Below the pieces are notes generated by a model. That model saw nothing but the letters and a program-made list of their open reading frames with translations, was not told where the DNA came from and did no database searches. Below, piece by piece: positions 22,878 through 35,982 of a stretch of DNA of 64,000 nucleotides. Within the stretch, counting starts at the first letter, position 1; each line of letters opens with the position of its first letter. Made by a program: the position numbers and the translations under genes. Source of the stretch: Primulina eburnea (Eukaryota > Streptophyta > Magnoliopsida > Lamiales > Gesneriaceae); contig NW_027331510.1 in NCBI RefSeq assembly GCF_022965805.1, positions 806,001 through 870,000 of the forward strand, in the 5' to 3' direction.

Positions 22878-23466
22878 TGTTCCATTTTTTGACATCTATT
22901 GATGTGCGGTTCATCTGATCAATCATGTGCCAATTAGTGTTGCTGGACTACTAGAACACGAAAGCCAAACGTCGGGAAATGTTACCTAATTTGACTACAT
23001 CCTCTTGAATAATGGAGATCCTCCCAAATTTGAAGTGCTCCCAAAATTATACTCCATGACCAAAGAACACACAAAAGGGCGGTTGAGAAGATTTTTTTTT
23101 TCTTTCGCAAATTCGTTGTTCTGAATTGAATTTTTGTTTTTGCAGCGGAGAGCATACGTATACTACTAGCAATTTTTTTTAGGAATTATCGAGCAATACA
23201 TGTGGATTGTCAAACAAAATATGGAACTTTTCCGTTGTACTACAGCATTATGTAAAACAAGGTAGATCGAATCCCAATTTAGTTATTGTCGTACATCAAT
23301 CAAATCCAACTGATATTTTGAGCTTCTCTATTTATTTCAAATATTTCTTTTGGAACATATAAATTTCAAGAAAAAGTAACAAAAATGAGATACATTTGAC
23401 TCGCTGCTACTGTCTGGATTGAGGGCTCTGTAGCTTGATTTGATGCTTCAATGTAATTATTCTTAT
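22878..23466. other. GLE1/RGLG convergent intergenic region, copy 2
   Basis: 3' flanks of the convergent genes. No additional gene is seen. Confidence 0.7.
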
Positions 23467-26054
23467 CTATGGATACAATTTTATTCTTGTCGTGATCGTG
23501 CTTCGGCATAACGGACAATAAACAAGGCCTATTCCACAGTCACAACAGGTCTGGCCAAGAACGACAAAACCAAAACGATTCAAGATTGCATCATTCTTCG
23601 TGAAATAACCTCGTTATGTAGAGAGAAGTTGGCAATCTTTACCTGATGTCCACAGCCAAAAGCCATGTCTTTTGAGTGTCTCTTACAAATTGGACAACCC
23701 TGACAAAGAAACGAGTAAGATTAGAAATTCAAGAAACAAAACACTCAAATGTTGAAAACTCGACACCAAACAAGCATTCTACTCAGCTAGCTGTCCGTGT
23801 GCTCGACAAGTGATAACAATTGCCCTGCTAGGATTATGGTGAATCCATTACCTTGTTGTCATACATATTGCTCGATGGTGATTCATGGACAGAATAAAAC
23901 AGAGTACTGTGCGGAAAACTGCTTGAACCATACGGCTTAAGTGAACTGCCACTGGAAGAAACTCTTCCATGAGAAGGTGGCGGAAGAACAGCTCTGCTTG
24001 GAGGATTCCCAGTCTGATGGCTGATACAGAAAATAAAAATACTTCCAATATTTTATCTCTATACTAGAGTTTCACACACACACACACACACCTACATAAA
24101 TGCATACATGTGTGTGTGAGTGTGTGTGTGCGCGTGAGTGAGAGAGAGAGCTACTACAATGTTTGATAAAGAATATCCAATCATTACCCGAGTATGTCGA
24201 GTTCTATGGTTGCAAGGTACTGAGAAGGTATTTCCATCAGGGCTGAGAGGGCAAATTCCGCCTCTTTTCTTGAATAATCAATGCTCTTTGACATGATATT
24301 TGTGAAATTGACGAACTAGGAAAAACGTAGGAATACGGAATAGTTTATCATTCCAGCAGAGTTTGCACTAAACATTTGATTTTTTATTACTATGAGGTTT
24401 GCTACCTGAAAATTGTCGAATGCTCTTGCTGGAATGTTTCATCGAATTCCTGCATGATGTCCCATGGGCCATCTCCAACTCCGACAAGGATAATCGGTAA
24501 GGGGTATTCACTGCTTTTGAACGTAAATTTAAGTATTATACTAACAGGAAAATGGTCTCATTTTGGTTTAATATTACCTAGCTTTTACTATAGCTTCAAC
24601 GGTTTTCTTCTCCTGTGAGCTCAATTGACCTTTTGGTGTATCACTGCTTCTTGTCACCTACACGCACATTCATTCGTTATTACATGATCATGAATATTAA
24701 TAACAACTAAGGATATTTCCCATAAGTCCTAGGCTTTTAATGCGCTTACTCCGAACATGAAATGCTAGTCGAGCACCTTGTAAATAGGATATGCATTTTT
24801 CAGGCATTCTGAGAATATCTGAACTTAACATTACATTCGAGGAGTTGAGAGGCAATTCATTCCAACAGTCTCTTACTGTGGCATCTTTCATAACAAGAAC
24901 TTAAAGTGAATATAGTCAGTGTACCTGGCCATCTGCGATGATGAGTAAAACATGGTACTGGCCTCTCTACTTTCCTCAACAATGCTCATAGCCATTTCAA
25001 TAACCGGTGCAAATGATGTTGGACCTGAAATCAATGTAGAATTTGTGACTACTCATCATGGAAGACTCAATACAACGAAATTAGTCCCTTTGAACTTAAG
25101 GTTTTCATAATTCATGCACGGTTTCGGTTATGCTCACTGGCTCTACTCTACCAAAAAAGGTGTGGATGCGAGCACCAGAAAGACGAACCTGAGGAACTAA
25201 CTGGCGGTATCTGGTTAGCACCTCTTCGAATCCCTCACAAAACCTTGCGTCTGGATAAAAACTAAAGACATGTTGGTCGTGTGTCGATGCTGCAAGAAAA
25301 ATTTGGACCGTCATTACAACTAAATGATCGTTTTCTTGTTGATTAGATATATCCCTCTTGAAACTTTACCATCTCCAAATCCAAAACATGGAATTAGGTT
25401 ATCTTCATCAAAAGATGACAGGGTTTTCCCAATGATGGTTATGGCTTGTTCGTAGGGATTTTGGACATTCCCGAGATGATGCAAGCCATTCCGGTTAAAA
25501 GACTTGGCTCCTGGTTTTCATCAAAAGTTAGCATAATCCTATAAATTTTTCTGAAGGATTTGTCGAAAAATTTATATATATGTTTGAAGTTTTCAACCTG
25601 TCCACTCATTACTCTTTGTGAAATCAATACCAACAATTAGATTGGAAGACCCTAATCCCGACCGGGAGAGGGCAGCCGTTACCTGAGAAAAAGTAAATAA
25701 TTATTTGGTACTCCATTTATCGAGATGATGTGGATAGTTATTCGGAATAGAATGCTGAATTAAATTTTTTTGAGCAGAAGTTGCCATTTTTTTTATAAAT
25801 TATATATGCAATTTCATAATTTTTATAGATGTGACATGGATTAAGACAACCTAGCATAACCATTCAGTTGTCCTTGCACCGCTAAACCAATCAAATGGAA
25901 CAAGAATTCCGCATGCAATTCAACACGATGGCCTAATTACCTGATCCAAAGTTTGGTAATTGTCATCAGTTCTTGAGAATTTCTTGTCCAGCCGGCGTTG
26001 TGGTGCAAGGGTCGACGGAGCATGGTGGTGCAGTGGGGTACAACACTGATGGTG
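23467..26054 (-). pseudogene. RGLG-type copine/RING E3 ligase, copy 2, two frameshifts
   Basis: Same exon structure as copy 1, shifted by about 17.74 kb; the stop codon is at 23467-23469. It shares the 2-nt insertion after IVEES, here AGTAGAGAGGCC. It also has a 1-nt deletion in the exon coding [19 protein letters not shown]: the plus strand reads GTTTCATCG near 24436 where copy 1 has GTTATCATCG, so the frame is lost after EFD. In the RING the second CPIC is CPLC. The first exon is not recognisable. Very likely a pseudogene. Confidence 0.85.
24073..24151. repeat. CA/TG/GA microsatellite, unit 2
   Basis: The equivalent of the repeat at 6332 with a longer CA tract, about 8 repeats. Confidence 0.8.
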
Positions 26055-27624
26055 GTGCAGAGCATGTTAGCCACTATCATCAAATGAAGATGAAAATGTT
26101 CTTGGAACTGAGCTTGTATTTCCCATTGATTATTACAGAAAATTTAGCTCCAAATTCAAAAACGAATCACAATTTGTTTGTAGCACAAACCGTAAAATTT
26201 GAGATGACATGTTATTAAATAACATGTAAAATTTGATTTTCCTTGCAAGATTGGCGAAAGCTTATTGTTATCCAAGACTTTCCAAAAAATTTCTGATGAT
26301 GAAATTTCGATAAAAAGAAATGTACGTGGATTTTACTTGCATTCAATTAATTTTTGAAAAATAGAAAACAAAAATCATAACTAACTTTTTTTTACAAGAT
26401 AATTATGTGCATCATATATGTACATGGACGAGTTGACCGTAATTTTGGTCAACTACCATTATATTTATTTTGTTAAAAAAAAGAAATTTGGAGGTGATAC
26501 AGCCATATCGGATTATAGAAATATCGGAAAAAAATTAATTTGTTGTGCCAAAACTTTAAGTTAAATATAAATTAGTAGATTAATTTAAATTCAAATCAAA
26601 TAAATTTGTATTAATTCATAGTTTATTCATTTTATCGAAATCGAAGAATTGAAATTGTAGGTTTCCCATATAAAATATTAATGTCTGTCGCGTTTGGGAT
26701 ATTGTTATAATGATTTGTTTTAGCTATAATGAGACTAGATTTGCACCAAATGAGAAACAATTGGAAGGTGAGCGATCAACTCCTGCATTTGTTAGACAAC
26801 GAATGATATCATGGTTTCTAGTTGGATATGAGAATGAGATGGGAAGCAAGGATTGTTGATGTCTCATTCTGGGTGCAGCTGCTCTTATCAGATGCATTGG
26901 CATCCCGAAGCAGGATGAGTTCGTCGTTCTGCTTGTGAGATGTAAGGGGGGAATCCCTCTTTTTTTTTTTGTGCAAGACTTTGTACAGAGAGAAAATATT
27001 CCATAATTTGAAAGTAGCTATTACAAGCAAAAAAATTGTGCTAGTGTATTTTATATATGTTTTTAAAAAACATATGACCATAATCTTTTAATTCCAGGAT
27101 GATTTCAATCCTATTAGGTACATTCTTAATTTGTGCAATCGTCCTCTAGTCTTGTGCGGTAAACTTTGTCCACTTTCTGTACCCAACTATGTCCCTTTCA
27201 GCTCGCGTGTTTTTCAAATTGTCCATTTATTGAATCGAATTTGACGCCAAATAATTTTGTTAATATGAGAGTTATCTAATGCTTTCAAAAATATAATAAA
27301 TTATAATCACAAACCGAATATTAGTTTAACGAAATTTAAACAAACACTAATACTTTTTTTAGCTTATGAGTGGAATCGAAATCCTTGTAAAAAATACGCG
27401 TAAATTTCCCCATGAAATAGAAAGATACCATCCAACGAGTGGCCACCATGGTTATTCTTCAGGTGTTTAAGCAGATGGAGAATGATATAGAAGTGTTCGG
27501 TCATTTATCGCAGATGGACCACAAAAGTCGAGACCCGCCGATGCTTAAATTAAAAACAGTACTCATCCTCATATCTCCTCTCGTGATCTTAGGATATCCA
27601 CTGTTGGGCCAAGCGCACTTCCTC
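26055..27624. other. RGLG/coilin intergenic region, copy 2
   Basis: Colinear with 8311-9881, with the palindrome at 26207-26227. No gene seen. Confidence 0.6.
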
Positions 27625-30600
27625 TCAGAGCTTTATAGGACCATGATTTACGAGCTGAACTCTGTTTCTGAGGACTATTTCCCCCAATTGTTGTACCCTC
27701 GAGGCATTCTTCCTCCATCTATTTCCTTGTGATGGTTGTACCATTTTAGCATTCTTTACAAAACTTGTTCTGTCAACTACTTGAAGCTTCTTGTTAGTTT
27801 TGCCCCAACCACTTTCTTGTGATACTTTTTCCTTTTTGGCATCTAGGGCCTCACTGATTTGGTCCCAAACGTTCAAATCCCCAGTTTCTAAAGGAAAAGA
27901 CCCAGCCAGTGTCAAATCATCGAAGCACACAAGTCAGCAACTAAATTTATAATGCCGGAAAAGAAAAATACCTGCAGAAGGGGGTACTGTTTCTTCACTC
28001 TGGTTTAGTTCTCCAGTCTCTACAAACATGACAGTGTGGCTAAGTAGACCTCTTCAACCCTAGTTAACTGGATCTTCAACCTTAAAAATGAACCGTAGTA
28101 TATACCTGTGCCGGATATCTCTGTTTGTGTATTGATGCGGCTAGATGACCCTGGTTTTGAAGCTTTTTTGTTGTCCAGAGGACCCTCACTCACCAAACTA
28201 GCATCTACATTAACTGAACCTAAACTTCCATCCTTGATAATACGGACATCAACAAGTGATGAAAAATCAATCTGCGTGAAGGATGATCCAAGAAAGAATT
28301 ATTGAGAGTTGTAAAAAATGTAGGCTGGAGGGAAAAAATAATAATCCAGATCCAAAAGGCTTACCTCCAACGAACCATCTTCTTTACAAAGAGAGTTATC
28401 TAGTGGTTCAGCTCCACCCTCATCCGCCTTCTTGGAAACAATTGGATAATCTGACGCTGGTGCCAATATTGCCTGATTGGATTCAGTATTGTAAAAAGTT
28501 ACTTTTCCAACCTAGATAAAAGTAAAAGAACAGTTAGAAGAATTGTGGTTATATGATATTTTGGAATATTTACTAAATGCACAAAAAAAATTGAGCATTA
28601 CTCGATATGCTGAAATCTCTGGGGTCCAGGTTGTCGATAACTCCAGGATACGATATGCAAGGAGATCACCTTCCTGCAAAATGGGAAAAAATGCTTTTAG
28701 ATTCTTCACATGTGAGATGTTATCAGCTAAAAGATCAGGCAACATATTCCATCTAGCCTCTATAATAATTAATACAGAGGAACTCAATACACGAGACAAG
28801 GAATCATAATCATTCTCGAAAGAATGAGAAATGAGAATCAACCTTAGGCATGCCAGGAAGAGTAGGAAGCTTCTCAAAGTCGATTTCTCCTATCGGTTGT
28901 TCCCTTGTTTCATTTGCAAATACTTTGGAATTGTCATTGTCTGGATTTTTATAGCCATTCCGTGAAGTAAATGGAGGATCGGCTAATCCCCATTTTTGGC
29001 CCTTCTTCTTGGTAGTAATCCCATTCCACTGGGTGGTTTCCTGAGAGAAAATCCCAACTTAATTAAAAAGGGAACGTGCAAAACTCTGAATGGTAAGCAT
29101 CAACATAATTGTAAAGCAGGAAACCAAGAGTACGTGGCTCAGAAAAGAGTGTCACAATCTCTAGGAAAAAAATGGAATACAAATGATTAAGGTATTTAAT
29201 GAAACTTGTTGAAACAGCATAAATTTATAAAGATCAAGCCATTTTCATTCTAAAGGAGGGGAGACAAGGTGGCTGCTACACCAATGTTATAACTTACAAG
29301 CAATTTCTGGATACTATGTATACGTGATCTCCCTTATTTATCTCAACCAAGCCTTGTACCATCCTCACAAGAGGTTGAGACAAGAATGGATCTCACATTT
29401 CCTAGCTTTACAACGGATCATTTCCAATAAGTAAACCACAAATGTTTTAAGTGTCTAAAAGAACGATTTTTTGGTAAAATATTTGTTTCCATTTACATTA
29501 ATGGGACAATGTGATCCTCAAATATTCGATATTTAATTTCACTGTATTTGAGAGCTTATAAGGCCAATTTTAGATTGTAGCAAAATGTTATTCCTTGTTG
29601 GCATTATCCAATAACCTGAATAGGTGTTTGAGATAGCTGAAGTTTGAATATTGCCGAGCTTGAGCTTTTCCCTGATCATTTGAAGCTCGTGAGCCAACTC
29701 CTGGGCCCTTTATTAATATTGACTTTTATTAATATTGAATATTATTGTAATATAATAATGTGAAGCCTTATTTGAACTAAATTCAAAGCAGATCAAGCTT
29801 GAGTTCAAGTTTGAAAATTCATGAGCTCTGATAAAGGCCCAAAAATTTAGAATAGCTCATTCACAACCCCCAATCCCCCCACCCCCTCCCCAAAAAAAAA
29901 AAGCTTGAGTACACCTGCTAGAACCAGAGGAGCACCTAGGGCACCAAATTGCGGAATGGTGGTCGCAAGGAGTTGTTAATGAAACCAATACACTATAGAA
30001 ATCTTTTCACAATACGTGACTGCAAATCAAGAAGGGATGCGAAAAATCTAGAAGACATACCAAAGTTGGCTGGACATCTTGTTCTGCTGAAAAATAAAAT
30101 TCAGGCATCATATATTCAGAGAAATATGGCATGGTGAAAATAGAAATAGAATGACCTTAAAGAATATTATAAATTTGTCCTCAGGAGCAGTCACATAACA
30201 GCGTTCTACAATTTCTTCCACTGGCAAATCAGTAGATTAGGTGCACGAAAATGGAATAGGAAGGAAAATCAACTTATTCATTGCGTTAAGCTATAATAAA
30301 AACCATAACATCACTATGCGCCAAATACCTTACAAGGTCAGCGACCATGATGTTTCAGTCAGCCATGATTAATTTCAGTAAACCAAGATTCTGTTAATTT
30401 CTTATTGTTGGAATCAAAGATTTAGAATTTATTAAAATCAACAACTCACCACACATATAGACAGTAAATATTCACAGACAGAGATTGCGACCTTTTTGAA
30501 AAGGTTCAAAGCGGATATGTCCTGGCCTTATTACAATGGGAACAACTTCATGCTCCTCATCACTTTCCAGAATCGACTGCTTAGCTGTGTCTCCATTTTG

Positions 30601-33600
30601 ATTTGGCATTTCATGAGCATCCTCATCATTATGTGTTGGCTGTTCACATGCATCATCATTATTTTGAGTCGGCTGCTCGTGCATATCACCATTGATCCGA
30701 GTGATGTGCTCATGTACATCACTATCATTATTTTGATTTGGATGTTCATGAAGCCAACTAGATTGATTCTGTTGCCATTTTTTGCCACTAAGAGGATTAT
30801 TTTGAGGGATTGCTTCCAACATAGCTGCACATTTAAGACTTCACTTTAATACCAATGACATGCAAGGTTGTCAAAGTCAGTATTAAGTAAATAAGACTAC
30901 TCACCAATCCCTTTGGTAGGCCATCCACCATATTACATTCAGAAAGCGCTTGGTGTTTTTTCCACTTTTGCTGTAAGATCGAGGCACTCAGTTTTTAACA
31001 CCAAAAAAGTGGTGGGGGCCGAGAAAAGTGTGATCACTTACAAGTCCTTTTGATTGGCCATCGACCTTTTTCCTTTCAGCGTTAGCTTGGTCCTCTTTCC
31101 AATTTCGCTGCAAAATTAAGCCAGTCATATCCAACATACTTTGAATTACTGGTACAAGTGAACTCTTAAGTTATGTATTTGACAGCTTACAAGACCCTCT
31201 GATTCGCAGACTGCATTTTTCTTTTGTATATTTGCCATTTCCCTCATCCATCCCCTTTTCGCATATTTCCGCCTGGCACTTCTACTTGGAACCTGCACAT
31301 GCACATAGTAAATACATTCAGATTCTGGCTTATCGTGGAAAATAGAACACAATCAAGCAGTATAGTCGATGGTGAACCGATTCAAAATCGCAGTTGGGTC
31401 ACAAAAAAATAAAATTTTAATCACATGCATCATGCATCCTAAGAGATAAATCACAAGGATGAAAATTGAAAGTGCAGAACAGTTCACATCGAAACAATTA
31501 GGAAATGAATCAAGGAAAGCTAAAAGTACATGCTGGGTTCAGTGAAAGGGGTTTTCAAGAGAGAAGCAGATTTTTTATTCACACAAAACTCCTAAATTAT
31601 ATGATTCTTGGAAGGAATCATCATGCTGTGCTCTTGGAATCATCATAAGTCATAACAACTGGTACCAACCAGATAGAAGAACTACACCATTCAACACTTT
31701 GTTCTCTAAAAGCTACAACATAACGAAATAAAGATCACTTTACAGCTAATAGGAGATAACCTTTTTAGTTTCCTTTGAGGCAATTTTGGTATCCTCAATT
31801 GCCTTGTCATTCTTTTGAACTTCACCATTTCTAGAAATGTTATAGCAGAACAAAGATATGAGAAATTCTATAAAAAAGAGATGGTATAAACAATAAGGCT
31901 ACGGATAGAGATGGATTGTGTACATCGAAGTTAATGGAAAAGAAAAGAGGATGAGACTATTCTGAACTTGGGATTTAAAATTAGTCTGATATAATAACTT
32001 TAATAAAAAAACTCTAGGAATTTAAAAGGCTATGGATTAACTGACCGCTTCATGCCATCCACAGGCAAATCACTCTTGTCAAGTGGGGCAGGACTTTCCT
32101 CATTGTTTTCCATGTTATCTTTGGCATCATAATCAGTTTTTTCCTCCTTTTGAGAAAGGCTTTTCTGTATTGTAAGGACTCCCTGATGAGAGTTTTCGAT
32201 TTTTTCTATGTGAACATTGTCAGCAACAATCTGAGAGGCCTTAGCCCGCTGTTTCTTCCTCCTATGTTGAAAAGAAAAGGAAGGTGTATGAATTTCAACA
32301 GAACCATGCAGAGTAAAGAGTGTGATCAGAACTAAAGCCATGCCTGTTTGTGTAAAATTAATGCAAGGGAAAGAGCAGGTACTTAGAGCCTTGGAGTTTC
32401 ACTGATGCTTTCCTTTTTCGATTTCTTGGATCAGCATTTCCACCAGAAGGACCTTCCATATCTTCCAAAACATTTTCATCTTCCTCGTCATATTCAACTT
32501 CAGGGTCATCATCACTCTCAGAACCTCCTTTTTCTTTCTCAAATTCCTCACTTGCCAAAAGCAAGACACCATTTGGCACATAATGATTCTCCATGGCTCT
32601 CAGTTCCTCAAAAGCATCAGCGTTATCATTTCCCTTGATAGATAAAATTTCTCTCCTCTTCCTGACTCTAATTCCACACATGCAACAGTAAAAATCATAA
32701 TCATATCTTCTGCATTTCTGATTGCAAAACACCTTTTGAACTAACCTGATAATTTCATTAACATTCAAAAGGAAAGTTGATTCAAATGATGGCAACCCAA
32801 AGCCAGACATCTGAAAGAAATATTAAGAAACAACGAGACCAAAAAGTATCGTAAAAAATATCCTCTGCATATAAAATGTGAGCGTCATTTCAAACTCATA
32901 ATTGAAATACTAAAAAACCAAATATAAAACGAAGTATTTTGTTTCTTTAAGCTTAATTATAATCACCATTTTCAGTAAGGAAGGTCAATTCTTGTGAAGA
33001 AAACGGCTGGATGTAAGCTGTTTCCTTACCACGTCACATCCAGAATCCAAATAATTAACTCTTTTCCAAGATAAAAAGTACTTAAACTAAAAAATATAGG
33101 CAACGAATCAACAAAACGACCAGGATAACCTGAAGGACATAGAAAGAATTTTGGAAAGAATAGGGAAAAACAAAAGCATATATGAATCGCAACAAAATTA
33201 TCATAAACCAAAGCCGGAGCTATTAAATTATTTGGCAAACCAAAAAAACATGCATGTAAAAGAATTTTACATGTATGAATTAACTCTATAGCAGGAAGTG
33301 GAATATACACATCTACACACTACGCTAAACAATAAAATCAAGAGAGAGACAGCACATTCTTGCTCGGTTTGCGCAAAATCTTTCAAACCAAAAGATTATT
33401 CAGTAGACATCCACACCAATTAAGAGCAAAAGTAAATCATAAGATCACGTTCCTGGTGTCAAATCAAAAGCAGAAACTTGTGAGCTGCCGATCCCATAAA
33501 TCCTGAGCGTGAATTGCATACATGGATTAAACAAATATATAAACAAAGCGTGGGGATTTTTTTAAAAAACAATTTACCGAAAGGAGAAGGCCATGAGGGC

Positions 33601-33793
33601 AAGATTGGTGGAGCCGGAAAGCCTGGAGCAGATGCGAGGCAACATCGGAAACGGTGACGTGTTGGCGCGGTTTCAACAGTACCCAGCTCCGATTCAAGCC
33701 CTCTAACTTCTGGGGTTCGCTCAGTATGTCATCATCTTCAAAACCAGTCGGATTCTCTTGGTGTCCTCCATAGCCCAGAGCTAATTCTTCCAA
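27625..33793 (-). CDS. Coilin homologue, copy 2
   Basis: Colinear with copy 1 at a constant offset of 17,743 bp and nearly identical over more than 6 kb (I spotted about one difference inside the gene, at 30201). It has the same exon set: N-terminal domain at 33793-33578, acidic and basic middle exons, two related 22-codon exons at 31107-31042 and 30970-30905, the RPGHIRFEP exon ending near 30478, and Tudor-like exons at 29040-28843, 28673-28602, 28511-28365 and 28271-28106. It shares the exon 8/9 phase mismatch and the C-terminal frame change. The Tekay-type element lies about 700 bp upstream of its ATG, so its promoter is separated from the GLE1 promoter it faced before. Confidence 0.82.
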
Positions 33794-34498
33794 TGCTCAC
33801 TCAATTCTAGGAATTTGATTTCTCTTTTTATGGTTCGCTCTACACCATTCAGATTATATAGTAATTGATACTAATTAGCCATATTTTAAGGTTCTGTGCT
33901 TTAAAGTTTTTAACTTCTCTCTTGTTTCTTTTCTTTCGTTATAATATTTATTGTGGCTGCTATTTTAATAGCAATATACAGTTTTGTGACAAACTTATTA
34001 TTAAGCTAAATGAAGTATTGCAGCGTAAAAATTTATCATTGCCAATGTGAAACGATTTGGGCATCTCGATTGAATCCTACAAGATCGAGCTGACAATAAA
34101 CTTTGCTAGCATCTTCCAGCCCCATGCAAAACGTAACTGATTTGGCTTCTTTTTTTTTTGTTCCATGATGGTGGTAGTCAAACAACCAAGAAACTTCAGA
34201 ATTGTGATACATTAATGTTAATGGAAACGACACTTTTTGCATCATTATTTGTGTTGACATTCATATTTTTCCAATAAACAAAATTACTAAGTTATGGCAA
34301 TTGGTAACGTCGTAGGGAGTGTAAAAAATGAGAAAATTATCGCTTCATTCCCTTGCAGTCTTGAAACCGGTCTCATAGACCCCTGCAAGCGACAAATGAG
34401 TATATGTCAGCCACAATGAATTACAGCAGGAAGAGCCCACAATTGAAGAATAGAATGATATAATACTAGAAACTGAAGTAGAAGTGTAAAACAGTAAG
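33794..34498. promoter_or_regulatory. Coilin copy 2 proximal upstream region
   Basis: Left part of the divergent intergenic region, ending in the left target duplication GTAAG (34494-34498). Equivalent to 16051-16755. No single promoter element is identified. Confidence 0.5.
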
Positions 34499-35504
34499 TG
34501 TAGTGACCCGTTCCAGAATCACCTACTAATCAGAACTTAAGCATGCAATTAACTTAATAAAACTGAATCAGATAAACAGCGGAAAAACAACATATACAGC
34601 CCGATCGAATCAGTAAGTACGAATACTAAAACAACCAAATCAAACTAAATCCCAAGAATAAAATACCAGCAACTACAGGTCAACCCCTGCTAGCTCCCTG
34701 TCCTCTCCCTCCTGGACCGTCCAACCTGAGACCTGCCCCATCGAATAGGGTGTCCAAAACAGAGATAAACCGAGGACGTGAGCATAAAACGCTCAGTACC
34801 GAAAGAATGAGTATACAAGACTATGACATGCATGTATGCAAAATGTACTGGATACCAGGGTCTGGGTATAACGAAAAACTGCTCAGGCAAATGACGTCAA
34901 GGTATGTAGCACTCTGCGCCGTCGCACCAGGAGGTGGCTCCCATACCATAAACCTGTGGATATACCGGTATCCTGACCACCGTCGGCCAACGGGGTCCAA
35001 CCATCCACAACAACCGAGGGCTGAGCACCCTCTGAACAGGCTATCTCAAAAGATAAACAGGCCCAACATGATTATGCAAATGCCGCATAATAAACCATGC
35101 ATCATATGTCAGATAATAATGCAACACATAAACATGCAACACATAGTAAAGCATACTCAACCAGGATATCTCGGATAGTACTTCCGTACCTCAAACCAGT
35201 AGATCCTAGTAATCAGCCCTAGAATCAAGCCTACAATCCAAGTGATACCATATCACTAAACCACATCTAAAAGCCTTAACTAGACTAATAGATACTTCCA
35301 AATCTCAAGGGAACCTAGAACCATACCTGCGTCCGTAGTCAGCCCACTGATGCCGCTAGCTCCCAACTAGAGCACAGCTCCGCTACAAAGCCAGTAGCTC
35401 CCTGCTAGTGCCCGAACCTCGGGAAAAGCTAGAAACCCATCAGAAACGACTAAAACGCTCTGGAACTCTCGGAATTGGTAATTGAAAAGTGAAGCCTCGC
35501 GCCT

Positions 35505-35514
35505 CTATTTATAG
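35505..35514 (-). promoter_or_regulatory. LTR TATA box
   Basis: CTATAAATAG on the minus strand, with its partner in the 5' LTR at 41499-41508. The 5' LTR copy would drive the element. This placement is inferred from sequence and from the motif array just upstream. Confidence 0.6.
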
Positions 35515-35517
35515 ACG

Positions 35518-35770
35518 ACGATCGGACGATCCGATCCACTTCGGAAGATCCGATCCTGTGCACTTCGGACGATCCGATCCACTTCGGACGTTCCGAACTC
35601 TGCATGTCTTCCACGTGTCCAGCCACCTGTCTTCGGACGATCCGAACCTCTTCGGACGATCCGAACCCTGACACGGTCTACTGTTGACAAGACTCGGTCT
35701 GACACCGAACCGAACGGTCCATCCGAACCCACTTCGGACGATCCGAACCTCTTCGGACGGTCCGATCCTG
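35518..35770. repeat. Array of TTCGGA-N3-TCCGAA motifs in LTR U3
   Basis: About eight copies or close variants of TTCGGACGATCCGAA (near 35520, 35542, 35562, 35583, 35632, 35650, 35733 and 35752). Each is an inverted repeat with 6-nt arms and a 3-nt spacer. They sit directly upstream of the TATA box on the transcribed minus strand, which suggests a transcription-factor-binding or enhancer role. The same array is at 41512-41764 in the other LTR. Confidence 0.85.
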
Positions 35771-35841
35771 GTTCGTTCCTTCCGAACTCGCAGAATATAA
35801 TTAATCCAATAATTACTCAATTTAGGCATCGGGATACTACA

Positions 35842-35853
35842 TTCTCCCCCTCT
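35842..35853 (-). other. Polypurine tract
   Basis: On the minus strand AGAGGGGGAGAA directly abuts the 3' LTR, as expected for the plus-strand primer of reverse transcription. Confidence 0.85.
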
Positions 35854-35982
35854 AAAAAGGATTTCGTCCGCGAAATCGAGTCTGAAGAATAACAATTCTG
35901 AACAATCAATACATTCATCTCAAGAATGAATTACAAATTGAAAGCCCAACTGAAATTACAATCATAACTGAAAATGCTACAA

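Larger units (their letters stand above)
34499..35841 (-). repeat. 3' LTR of the Tekay-type element
   Basis: Termini are TGTAGTGACCCG at the left and GGGATACTACA at the right. On the minus strand a TATA box (CTATAAATAG, 35505-35514) lies just downstream of an array of TTCGGA-N3-TCCGAA motifs (35518-35770). Confidence 0.92.

Noticed and set aside
34750..35178. 142-codon open frame present in both LTRs (also 40744-41172)
   Set aside because: It lies inside LTRs, is composed of non-domain sequence, and is explained by chance in a non-coding repeat.
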